Shown piece after piece: positions 1-5,766 of a DNA stretch of 5,766 nt. Numbering within the stretch: the first letter of the stretch is position 1; every line of letters begins with the position of its first letter. Made by a program: the position numbers and the translations under genes. This DNA comes from Desulfobulbaceae bacterium (GTDB lineage: Bacteria; Desulfobacterota; Desulfobulbia; Desulfobulbales; Desulfocapsaceae). The notes below the pieces were generated by a model that saw nothing but the letters and a program-made list of their open reading frames with translations, was not told the origin of the DNA and did not search any database. The stretch spans positions 1 through 5,766 of the forward strand of contig JAUVON010000193.1 of NCBI GenBank assembly GCA_030599175.1, written 5' to 3'.

Positions 1-1
1 C

Positions 2-1087
2 CAGTACGATGGCACAAAGCTCGATGAAGAATATGTAAGCCAGCGTATCAAGTGGGAACCGCTATATGAAATCACCCAGATCAAGGGTGATGGCGAAGCA
101 CATCCTTACCTGTCACCGGAAGACGAATTTGCTGATTATGAGAACTGGGATATCGCCAATCTTGATGGTTCAGTGGCCAAAACCAACGACATGCTGGCTG
201 GTGAATACGCCCGGGAGGCATTGAAGCGCGGCCTGGAGATAGAGAAACGCCTCGGCACCAATCCTTACAAATTCGGTTTGATTGGAGCCACCGACAGCCA
301 TACCTCACTGGCAACCGCTGAAGAAGACAACTTCTTCGGCAAACATTCCGGTTATGAACCCAGTCCGGGACGGATGAGTCATCCTTTCATGGAAACAGAC
401 AAGGGAAAAATAGTCGGCTGGCAGATGGTCGCATCAGGACTTGCCGCGGTCTGGGCGACCGACAATAGTCGTGAAGCTATATTTGACGCCATGCAGCGCA
501 AGGAGGTCTATGGCACGACCGGCCCTCGTATGTCTGTGCGGATGTTTGGTGGCTGGGAGTTTACCGATCAGGATCTGAACTCCCGAATACCCGCCAATAT
601 GGGATATCAGAAAGGAGCGCCAATGGGCAGCGATCTGCGGGTCAAACCCGAGGATACGACTGCGCCAAACTTCATGGTCTATGCGCTGCGTGATCCTATT
701 GGTGCCAATCTCGATCGTATCCAGATTGTGAAAGGCTGGCTTGATTCAGACGGCAAAACACATGAGAAAGTTTACGACATTGCCTGGTCGGGTGAAAGGG
801 TACTTGATGAGAAAGGTAAATTACCGGCTGTGGGCAACACCGTAGACGCTGCTACTGCCAACTGGACCAATACTATTGGTGCAGCAGACCTGGGTGCGGT
901 CTGGACCGATCCTGATTTTGACGTGAAGCAAAAGGCTTTTTATTATGCGCGGGTTCTTGAAATCCCCACCCCTCGCTGGTCCACCTATGATGCTTTCAGG
1001 TTTGGCATTGATTTGCCGGAGGGAGCACCCGTTTCGACCCAGGAGCGGGCTTATACGTCACCCATCTGGTACACACCGAAATCCTGA
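2..1087 (+). CDS. DUF3604 domain protein, C-terminal part (5' truncated by window)
   Basis: The frame is open from base 2 to the TGA at 1085-1087, giving 361 residues with no start inside the window. The GTG at 173 is only an internal valine, because strong coding sequence continues upstream of it. Family members are usually 600 residues or more, so roughly the N-terminal 40-50% is missing. Family hallmarks are visible: [10 protein letters not shown] at about residues 92-101 of the fragment, a block running from [10 protein letters not shown] (146-155) through [20 protein letters not shown], and the closing signature [14 protein letters not shown] followed near the C-terminus by SPIWYTP. DUF3604 (PF12228) has no firmly assigned reaction known to me. 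The TDSH motif recalls metal-binding motifs of PHP-type phosphoesterases, so a metal-dependent hydrolase is a reasonable inference. A signal peptide would lie outside the window. It is the first visible gene of a three-gene cassette, 5 bases ahead of the isomerase gene. Confidence 0.9.
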   Translation, partial: QYDGTKLDEEYVSQRIKWEPLYEITQIKGDGEAHPYLSPEDEFADYENWDIANLDGSVAKTNDMLAGEYAREALKRGLEIEKRLGTNPYKFGLIGATDSHTSLATAEEDNFFGKHSGYEPSPGRMSHPFMETDKGKIVGWQMVASGLAAVWATDNSREAIFDAMQRKEVYGTTGPRMSVRMFGGWEFTDQDLNSRIPANMGYQKGAPMGSDLRVKPEDTTAPNFMVYALRDPIGANLDRIQIVKGWLDSDGKTHEKVYDIAWSGERVLDEKGKLPAVGNTVDAATANWTNTIGAADLGAVWTDPDFDVKQKAFYYARVLEIPTPRWSTYDAFRFGIDLPEGAPVSTQERAYTSPIWYTPKS

Positions 1088-1092
1088 TAAGG

Positions 1093-1965
1093 ATGGATAC
1101 TCCAGCAATACTGCGGTTCCTGCGGGAACCGCTGCTGCATTTCATCGCCATTGGCGGCCTGTTTTTCCTGATTTATACCGCCGTCAATGACACCACCGAA
1201 AACTCAATCGATACAATCCTCATCACTCCTGAACGAATCAGCCAGATAACGACTGAATATAATGGGGTCTGGAATAAGATGCCCTCGGACGAAGAGCTTG
1301 ATAACCTGATTAAAGAGGAAGTCCGGTCGGAGGTTTACTACCGTGATGCGCTGGTACTTGGACTGGATAAAAATGATGCGGTCGTCCGTCGCCGGCTGCG
1401 ACAGAAAATGGAGTTTCTGACCGACACCGGCAGCTACCTGCAGAAACCCTCCCCAGGCGAACTGGAGGCCTATTTCGCAGCAAATAAACAAGACTACAGC
1501 AGTGAACCCCGCCTTGCTTTTGAGCAAATCTATCTTGGCAAGACTCCGTCCAGTGACACCGTTTCACACTCCCTGAAGACACTCCATTCACAACCGGCAA
1601 AAGATCCGAACACACTGGGTCAGCATACACTTCTGCCCGCACAGCTCAAACTGTCACGACCGGACGCAATTGACAGTGTGTTTGGCAAAGGATTCTACAG
1701 CCAGATCGCTGAACTTTCACCCGGAGAGTGGGGGGGGCCTGTCACATCCGTTTACGGCACACATCTGGTGCGTACGCTTGACGGGGTTCCTGGCCATATG
1801 CCGCCACTGGCAGAAGTCCGTGCTACCGTACTGAAGAACTGGAAATCGGCGAAAGCAAAGGAAAATCGTGAGCAGGACTATGCCAAACGGCGCAGTCGCT
1901 ACATCGTCGAAATGGGCCCCAGCGAGAATGCGGGTGAAACTCCAAATAAGGGCAATCGCTATTGA
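1093..1965 (+). CDS. PpiC/SurA-like peptidyl-prolyl cis-trans isomerase, membrane-anchored
   Basis: This 290-residue protein opens with REPLLHFIAIGGLFFLIYTA (residues 11-30), one hydrophobic span after a short basic N-terminus. That predicts an inner-membrane anchor with the rest in the periplasm. Residues about 65-130 form a helical SurA-like chaperone segment rich in E, R and K (LIKEEVRSEVYYRDALVLGL). Residues about 139-230 match a divergent parvulin domain ending in FGKGFYSQIAELSPGEWGGP and YGTHLVRTLD. The usual first parvulin histidine appears replaced by Gln in FEQIYL (Q145), so catalysis is uncertain and a holdase role is possible. The tail from about 240 is a charged helix. The ATG at 1093 directly follows AAGG (1089-1092), so no well-spaced ribosome site exists; coupling to the DUF3604 stop five bases upstream is likely. 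No alternative start codon precedes the membrane span. The reading frame crosses a run of eight G (1730-1737). Confidence 0.87.
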   Translation: MDTPAILRFLREPLLHFIAIGGLFFLIYTAVNDTTENSIDTILITPERISQITTEYNGVWNKMPSDEELDNLIKEEVRSEVYYRDALVLGLDKNDAVVRRRLRQKMEFLTDTGSYLQKPSPGELEAYFAANKQDYSSEPRLAFEQIYLGKTPSSDTVSHSLKTLHSQPAKDPNTLGQHTLLPAQLKLSRPDAIDSVFGKGFYSQIAELSPGEWGGPVTSVYGTHLVRTLDGVPGHMPPLAEVRATVLKNWKSAKAKENREQDYAKRRSRYIVEMGPSENAGETPNKGNRY

Positions 1966-2978
1966 TGACTGTACGTGGGATAGCACTGGTAATGGCTTCA
2001 TTACTGATCAGCATAGCCGGTTTTGGCACTGTTTCATATGGCCATGCACTGCAACCCGGTTATCTTGAACTCCGCCTGATCGACACAGATCTGTATTCGG
2101 TCTTGTGGAAGAAACCGGCCAACCGCGGCAGGCCCATGGCAATTTCTGCGGTATTGCCAGAAAATTGTGCACAGGCAAAGCCACAGGAGTCAGTCTGGGA
2201 TGGTATTGCGTACCTTGCACGCTGGAGCACACGCTGCGCAGGCGGACTTGAAGGTGGCGTAATCAGAATCGACGGACTTGACCAGACATCAACCGATGTG
2301 CTTATCCGCTTCGACTTTGCCGACGGCACCGCTGAATCACGCCGCCTGACTCCGGGAGATTCCTCCTTCACAATTCCCGCGATACCAAGCCAGTTTGATG
2401 TGATCCGCACCTACCTCGCCCTTGGTTTCAAACACATCCTTGAAGGTATCGACCATCTCACGTTCGTTCTTGCCCTGCTGATTCTGGTAAAAGGTGCGCA
2501 TCGCCTGGTTGTAACCGTCACCGCCTTTACCCTTGCTCACAGTCTCACCCTGGCCGGGGCAACGCTGGGACTGGTTCAGGTACCAGGACCACCCGTCGAG
2601 GCAGCAATCGCACTGAGCATTATGTTTGTCGCCTCTGAAATCATGCACAGCCGATCAGGGAATCCTGGCCTTACAGAGAAGTATCCCTGGGTCGTCGCGT
2701 TCATCTTCGGTCTGTTGCATGGCCTGGGGTTTGCCGGGGCGTTAGCGCAAATTGGTCTGCCCCATTCATCGATTCCCACGGCCTTACTGTTCTTCAATGT
2801 CGGTGTCGAGATCGGTCAACTTTTCTTCATCGCCTGCGTATTTTCAATCATTGCACTGGGTAAACGTATTATTAGTCGCATCAATATGCCCGAAATGGCG
2901 TTGATCTCAATCGTTCCACCCTATATCATCGGCAGCGCTGCAGCCTTCTGGACTATTCAGCGGCTCGTCAGTTTTTGA
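1965..2978 (+). CDS. HupE/UreJ family membrane protein
   Basis: The 337-residue product starts with a signal-like hydrophobic stretch (about residues 5-22), then a periplasmic region of about 120 residues beginning HALQPGYLELRL and containing two cysteines (C68, C91) that could pair. Residues about 145-337 are the HupE/UreJ_2 membrane domain with about six spans. Its conserved motifs are all present: GFKHILEGIDHLTF (154-167), AHSLTL (191-196), SEI (224-226), HGLGFAGAL (252-260) and FFNVGVEIGQ (276-285). Such H/D/E motifs in membrane helices are associated with nickel or cobalt handling in characterised HupE and UreJ proteins; the metal here is unknown. The ATG overlaps the isomerase stop as TGATG, implying translational coupling. 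AAGGG at 1948-1952 is 12 bases from this ATG and 9 from an in-frame TTG at 1962, which would add a single residue. No hydrogenase or urease gene is visible in the window. Confidence 0.9.
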   Translation: MTVRGIALVMASLLISIAGFGTVSYGHALQPGYLELRLIDTDLYSVLWKKPANRGRPMAISAVLPENCAQAKPQESVWDGIAYLARWSTRCAGGLEGGVIRIDGLDQTSTDVLIRFDFADGTAESRRLTPGDSSFTIPAIPSQFDVIRTYLALGFKHILEGIDHLTFVLALLILVKGAHRLVVTVTAFTLAHSLTLAGATLGLVQVPGPPVEAAIALSIMFVASEIMHSRSGNPGLTEKYPWVVAFIFGLLHGLGFAGALAQIGLPHSSIPTALLFFNVGVEIGQLFFIACVFSIIALGKRIISRINMPEMALISIVPPYIIGSAAAFWTIQRLVSF

Positions 2979-3085
2979 AGTATAAAAAAAAGGAAAACAG
3001 TCGCTCTTTCTATATTTACTTCAGGAGTCTGTCCGGGAATCACGTTTAATCAGCCGTCAGTCCCGTCAGTAATGCCGGTGGGGCT
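2979..3085. other. Convergent intergenic spacer without a clear terminator
   Basis: This 107-base gap lies between two convergent stop codons. It has an A8 run (2984-2991) just after the HupE stop. I looked for a GC-rich hairpin followed by a T-run on both strands and found only weak, interrupted pairings, for example TTC-GGA with TCC-GAA across 3020-3040. No terminator is called. The spacer also holds a 9-base tandem repeat, listed separately. Confidence 0.6.
3054..3070. repeat. Short tandem direct repeat, CCGTCAGT twice
   Basis: CCGTCAGT occurs at 3054-3061 and again at 3063-3070 with one C between, a 9-base period. It lies 15 bases past the stop codon of the minus-strand fusion gene. Two copies are too few to suggest function. 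It may be chance or a small slippage duplication. Confidence 0.55.
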
Positions 3086-4483
3086 TTATTCCGTTTTTCT
3101 ATGCATGGTGATCAGGCTGATCTCTCCAGGACAGTTGAAACGCAGGGGCACCCCTGAGGAACCTGCGCCACGACAGGTATATCCCTTCATCTCCTGATAA
3201 TACCATTTACCTTCAGAGGTGAAACGCGGAACCCTGCTGTTGGTCAATATCGCCTTCCCGCCGGGTAGACGAATCTGGCCGCCATGGGTATGGCCGCAGA
3301 GGTAAAGATGTGGAGAAAAGTTTGCTGCGCTCTTATAGGCCTCGGGTGAATGGGCCAGGAAAATCTTAAAAGCATCAGCCGGCACATGGCAAAAAGCCCG
3401 ATCCGCATCGTCCATCCTGTAATAGTGCGGATCATCCACACCTGCCACCCATATCTGTTCGCCGTCCCTCTCTATGGACCAGGAATCATTAATAAGCATA
3501 ATAACCCCGGCCTCCTCAAAATCCGGGGTCATCTCTATGCAGTCATGGTTTCCCAAAACACCCAGGATACCATGGCGCGACCTGATATGGGGCAGAAGTC
3601 GGCGTAATTCCCTGAGACATGGACTCACAGGGCCATAGGTTTCCATACGAATATCGCCGCCGATAAGACAGAGATCAACCTCAAGGCCTCTGACCTGGTC
3701 AATAATCCTTTCCGTCAACCCTTCCAGGCCGTCCAGGTGCAGATCGGTAAGCAGGAGTATGCGAAACCGGTGAAAAGCCCTAGGTAAAGTTGGAAAGGTG
3801 AACGAAGTCTCTTTCACTTGAACGGCAAGGGTGTTTTGCAGCCCCCGCTCATAGGTTCCTGTCAAGCGGAAGAATGCGGCTACAAGCACCCGGTTCGACA
3901 GAAAACTGGTAAGATTGAGCAGAGAGTGCCAGCGAGCCAGGGGTTGGTGGCAGGCCCGCCATTCACGCAATCGAACCGTGGAGCGGATTACACGGGGATA
4001 ATTTTCCAGTGGCGGTCGATAAATAATATAATGCCAGAAATGAGATCCCCGGTAGGCCGTGAATGTAAAGAAAAGGAGTATCACAATTATATTGCCCAGG
4101 GACAGGCGGAGGAAGGAATTGAGGAACAGGAGGGGAAAAGCGGATTCAAAAAACTGATCCAGGCCAAATCTATCCTTGCCGCTTGGGGTATCGAGACGCC
4201 GTTTAATAAAGCTGGTCAACATATCACCAGCCATTGCCAGCGAAGCTGCAATAGCGGCAACCCACCAGGGTAGACCGAGAAAGGGAGAGACGGCGGCGCC
4301 ACCCAGAATGCTGATCAGCAGACCACGAATGGTCTTGTGACTGCCCAGGATCGGTCGTCCATCAAACCAGAGTCTGCCGCCATCCATCGGTTGATTAAAC
4401 CGCTCGCCCCAGATCATATTTGCCAGAGGAGGCAAACCATTGACCCATAACAGGAACAGGATAACTTTTGCAGCGACAATCAC
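3086..4483 (-). CDS. CarS-like (CDP-archaeol synthase/DUF46) domain fused to metallophosphoesterase
   Basis: This 465-residue protein joins two recognisable parts. Residues 1-150 are an integral-membrane CarS-like domain: NGLPPLAN (15-22), QPMDGGRLWFDGRPILGSHK (31-50) followed by TIRG, GDMLTSFIKRR (86-96), GLDQFFESAFPLL (107-119), plus about four hydrophobic spans. CarS enzymes transfer CMP from CTP to an unsaturated ether-lipid phosphate, and bacterial homologues exist. Residues about 160-465 are a calcineurin-like phosphoesterase with all metal motifs: TDLHLD (D247, H249), GGDI (D277), LGNHDC (N312, H313, D314), AHSPE (H378) and CGHTHGGQIRLP (H398, H400). That half resembles YkuE/LpxH-type membrane-associated phosphoesterases. 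The GTG start at 4483 is supported by AAGGAG seven bases upstream; the nearby ATG at 4488 is out of frame and stops after two codons. The frame runs unbroken through the junction. Inference: a CDP- or phospholipid-processing enzyme at the inner membrane with its active phosphoesterase domain attached. The substrate is unknown. Confidence 0.9.
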   Translation of the reverse strand: MIVAAKVILFLLWVNGLPPLANMIWGERFNQPMDGGRLWFDGRPILGSHKTIRGLLISILGGAAVSPFLGLPWWVAAIAASLAMAGDMLTSFIKRRLDTPSGKDRFGLDQFFESAFPLLFLNSFLRLSLGNIIVILLFFTFTAYRGSHFWHYIIYRPPLENYPRVIRSTVRLREWRACHQPLARWHSLLNLTSFLSNRVLVAAFFRLTGTYERGLQNTLAVQVKETSFTFPTLPRAFHRFRILLLTDLHLDGLEGLTERIIDQVRGLEVDLCLIGGDIRMETYGPVSPCLRELRRLLPHIRSRHGILGVLGNHDCIEMTPDFEEAGVIMLINDSWSIERDGEQIWVAGVDDPHYYRMDDADRAFCHVPADAFKIFLAHSPEAYKSAANFSPHLYLCGHTHGGQIRLPGGKAILTNSRVPRFTSEGKWYYQEMKGYTCRGAGSSGVPLRFNCPGEISLITMHRKTE

Positions 4484-4490
4484 TGCATTT

Positions 4491-4496
4491 CTCCTT
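4491..4496 (-). promoter_or_regulatory. Shine-Dalgarno site deciding the GTG start of the fusion gene
   Basis: AAGGAG on the minus strand lies seven bases before the GTG at 4483. This is ideal spacing and the only strong ribosome site near this end. The first in-frame ATG would be Met23, inside the first conserved CarS segment, so GTG is the better start. Confidence 0.8.
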
Positions 4497-4534
4497 CAAT
4501 TCAGTATCTTAAGAATTATTGCTGAACCAGCCCG

Positions 4535-4550
4535 CATTTCTCATGAAATG
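4535..4550. repeat. Inverted repeat CATTTC-TCAT-GAAATG
   Basis: Six-base perfect arms (4535-4540 and 4545-4550) surround a 4-base loop. The repeat sits at or just after the predicted start of the leftward transcript, so it could form a hairpin at the very 5' end of the message or serve as an operator. No T-run follows on either strand, so it is not a terminator. Confidence 0.4.
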
Positions 4551-4554
4551 TCAA

Positions 4555-4584
4555 ACTGTATCAGCCTCAGAGTATGGCTGTCAA
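4555..4584 (-). promoter_or_regulatory. Candidate sigma70 promoter for the CarS-phosphoesterase gene
   Basis: On the minus strand a perfect TTGACA (-35, 4579-4584) is followed after 18 bases by TACAGT (-10, 4555-4560, four of six matches to TATAAT). Initiation would fall near 4548 and give a leader of about 65 bases before the GTG. A second perfect TTGACA occurs 30 bases downstream (4549-4554) but has no fitting -10. Confidence 0.5.
4562..4580. repeat. Inverted repeat within the promoter spacer (CAGCC-9-GGCTG)
   Basis: CAGCC at 4562-4566 and GGCTG at 4576-4580 are perfect complements with a 9-base loop. They fill the spacer of the leftward promoter and touch its -35 box. A repressor or activator operator is possible, but arms of five bases can arise by chance. 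Confidence 0.35.
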
Positions 4585-4612
4585 GATAAGTCAGCAAAAA
4601 CTACTGAAAAAT

Positions 4613-4624
4613 GGTAATGTTACC
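4613..4624. repeat. Near-palindrome GGTAATGTTACC upstream of ftsH
   Basis: Arms GGTAA and TTACC are perfect with a 2-base centre, 67 bases before the ftsH ATG. The symmetry and position suit a dimeric regulator site, but only one copy is seen and no regulator is encoded nearby. Confidence 0.35.
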
Positions 4625-4681
4625 CTGCAATCATACTCACAGGTGATGAATTCGCAGAAAGTCATTTCAGGTGGCATTCTC

Positions 4682-4687
4682 GAGGTG
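4682..4687 (+). promoter_or_regulatory. Ribosome binding site of ftsH
   Basis: GAGGTG, continuing as GAGGTGA, matches the 3' end of 16S rRNA. Its GAGG core ends six bases before the ATG at 4692, favouring that start over the in-frame ATG at 4698, which would be twelve bases away. Confidence 0.7.
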
Positions 4688-4691
4688 AAAA

Positions 4692-5766
4692 ATGAACATG
4701 GAAAAACACCATAAAGTCTCGATCTGGTATTTCATTATCGGTATCTGGATCGTCTTGATCCTGCAAAATTATCTGGCAACAACATATACCATAACAACAA
4801 TCCCTTATAGCCAGTTTCTCCAACAACTCAAAAAAGGTAAGATAGTTGAGGTATCTATTACCGAAAATCAAATTAAAGGACGAATGCAATCGGAAACAGG
4901 TGCTGAAAAAGAGCTGCATTTCCGTACCATCAGGGTTGACCCTGAGACCTCCAAACTGCTGGATAAATATAACGTCAATTATTCTGCTACCATTGAATCG
5001 ACATTTTTCCGAGATCTTCTGTCATGGATAGTTCCGGTTCTTCTTTTTGTAGGAATCTGGTTTTTTCTCATGAAACGTCTTAGTGCACAGCAGCCCGGTT
5101 TTATGACCCTTGGCAAAAACAAGGCCAAAGTACATAAACAGGAGGATGTGGACGTCAGCTTTGAAGATGTGGCTGGAGTCGATGAGGCCGTAGCAGAACT
5201 TGTGGAAATAATTGATTTTCTGAAAAACCCTGAAAAATATCTTGAATTCGGGGGTTCCCTGCCAAAGGGTGTTCTTCTGGTCGGCCCTCCCGGCACCGGC
5301 AAAACACTTCTCGCCAAAGCAGTTGCCGGTGAAAGCCAGGTTCCCTTTTTCAGTATCAGCGGCTCTGAATTTGTTGAACTCTTTGTCGGTATGGGCGCTG
5401 CCCGGGTACGGGATCTCTTTGATCAGGCCAATGCCAATGCACCCTGTATCGTGTTTATTGATGAGCTGGATGCCCTGGGCAAAGCCCGGGGCTTTGGTGG
5501 CGTTCCCGGGCATGATGAGCGGGAACAGACCTTGAATCAGCTCCTGGTTGAGATGGACGGATTTGATCCTAATGTGGGGGTTATCCTGATGGCAGCCACC
5601 AACCGTCCCGAAGTGCTGGATCCTGCTCTTTTGAGACCAGGACGCTTCGACCGCCAGGTTCTCGTTGATCGGCCGGACAAACAGGGCCGCATTGCAATCC
5701 TGCAGGTGCATCTAAAAAAAATAAAAAAACTTGGTGATATTGATGTGGAAGAACTTGCCAATATGA
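4692..5766 (+). CDS. ftsH: ATP-dependent zinc metalloprotease FtsH, N-terminal part (3' truncated by window)
   Basis: The frame stays open to the window edge, giving 358 residues of a protein usually 600-680 long. FtsH is a hexameric inner-membrane AAA+ protease that pulls out and degrades misfolded membrane and short-lived cytosolic proteins. Visible parts in order: first membrane span about 11-28, a periplasmic domain of about 80 residues starting [13 protein letters not shown], second span about 110-127, then the ATPase core. The core has Walker A GPPGTGKT (198-205), pore loop FVGMG (231-235), Walker B IVFIDELD (253-260), and second region of homology [20 protein letters not shown] with arginine fingers R315 and R318. 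The HEXXH protease site is not in the window. Several details ([22 protein letters not shown], the long [14 protein letters not shown] second span) recall the additional FtsH class found beside the housekeeping enzyme; this is from memory of family sequences. The codons for residues 341-346 form an A8-T-A7 tract. Confidence 0.96.
   Translation, partial: MNMEKHHKVSIWYFIIGIWIVLILQNYLATTYTITTIPYSQFLQQLKKGKIVEVSITENQIKGRMQSETGAEKELHFRTIRVDPETSKLLDKYNVNYSATIESTFFRDLLSWIVPVLLFVGIWFFLMKRLSAQQPGFMTLGKNKAKVHKQEDVDVSFEDVAGVDEAVAELVEIIDFLKNPEKYLEFGGSLPKGVLLVGPPGTGKTLLAKAVAGESQVPFFSISGSEFVELFVGMGAARVRDLFDQANANAPCIVFIDELDALGKARGFGGVPGHDEREQTLNQLLVEMDGFDPNVGVILMAATNRPEVLDPALLRPGRFDRQVLVDRPDKQGRIAILQVHLKKIKKLGDIDVEELANM

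Larger units (their letters stand above)
4484..4691. other. Divergent intergenic region between the CarS-phosphoesterase gene and ftsH
   Basis: This 208-base AT-leaning gap must carry the promoters of both flanking genes. It contains a good sigma70-like promoter reading leftward (4555-4584), a hairpin-like inverted repeat inside that promoter's spacer, a CATTTC/GAAATG repeat just downstream of it, and a GGTAA/TTACC repeat nearer ftsH. I saw no convincing sigma70 promoter and no sigma32 heat-shock promoter (no CTTGAAA-like -35) reading toward ftsH. There is no credible small coding frame or RNA gene. Confidence 0.7.

Noticed and set aside
173..1087. Complete 304-residue DUF3604 protein starting at GTG 173
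   Set aside because: The same frame is open to the window edge and encodes family-like sequence upstream, so the gene is cut by the window rather than starting here.
945..1190. 81-codon plus-strand frame spanning the DUF3604/isomerase junction
   Set aside because: It overlaps the conserved C-terminus of DUF3604 and the membrane anchor of the isomerase out of frame.
1204..1642. Two overlapping minus-strand open frames of 107 and 110 codons
   Set aside because: Both are shadows of the isomerase gene, with cysteine- and arginine-rich translations typical of antisense frames and no good ribosome sites.
3018..3040. Possible terminator hairpin in the convergent spacer
   Set aside because: The pairing is interrupted by mismatches and no T-run follows directly on either strand.
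3818..4273. 151-codon open frame on the plus strand
   Set aside because: It is antisense to the CarS domain and linker of the fusion gene, whose motifs are unmistakable. The translation is low in hydrophobic structure and resembles nothing known to me.
4549..4554. Second TTGACA as an independent leftward promoter
   Set aside because: No -10-like hexamer occurs 16-18 bases downstream; that stretch is GC-rich (GGGCTGGT).
5022..5711. 229-codon open frame on the minus strand
   Set aside because: It lies wholly antisense to the clearly conserved FtsH ATPase core, and its translation shows no family motif.

Overview
The window comes from a Gram-negative bacterium. The evidence is an exported or membrane-anchored operon of periplasmic type, a proteobacterial style of HupE/UreJ protein, and a two-membrane-span FtsH. 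Lineage cannot be fixed by eye. The fused CarS/metallophosphoesterase and the FtsH subtype would fit Desulfobacterota or a proteobacterium, but that is a weak inference.

Left half, + strand (2-2978): a tight three-gene cassette. It holds the C-terminal 361 residues of a DUF3604 protein (5' end outside the window), then after 5 bases a membrane-anchored PpiC/SurA-like peptidyl-prolyl isomerase, then a HupE/UreJ-family membrane protein whose ATG overlaps the isomerase stop codon by one base. The spacing implies one transcript and coupled translation. A plausible reading is a metal-handling membrane protein and a periplasmic folding helper serving a metal-dependent DUF3604 enzyme. The sequence does not prove this.

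Middle (2979-3085): a 107-base convergent spacer with no convincing terminator. It contains a small 9-base tandem repeat.

Right half: on the - strand (3086-4483) is a 465-residue fusion of an integral-membrane CDP-archaeol-synthase-like (CarS/DUF46) domain to a complete calcineurin-like metallophosphoesterase domain. It starts at GTG behind a strong Shine-Dalgarno sequence. A 208-base divergent spacer (4484-4691) follows, with a good sigma70-type promoter candidate for the fusion gene and several short inverted repeats. On the + strand from 4692 to the window end is the first 358 residues of an FtsH AAA+ protease, with both membrane spans and the ATPase core. The zinc-protease domain lies outside the window. 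Its motif details resemble the additional FtsH class rather than the E. coli housekeeping type.

The most interesting items are the CarS-phosphoesterase fusion and the DUF3604/isomerase/HupE cassette. No RNA genes, CRISPR arrays, insertion sequences or attachment sites were recognised.
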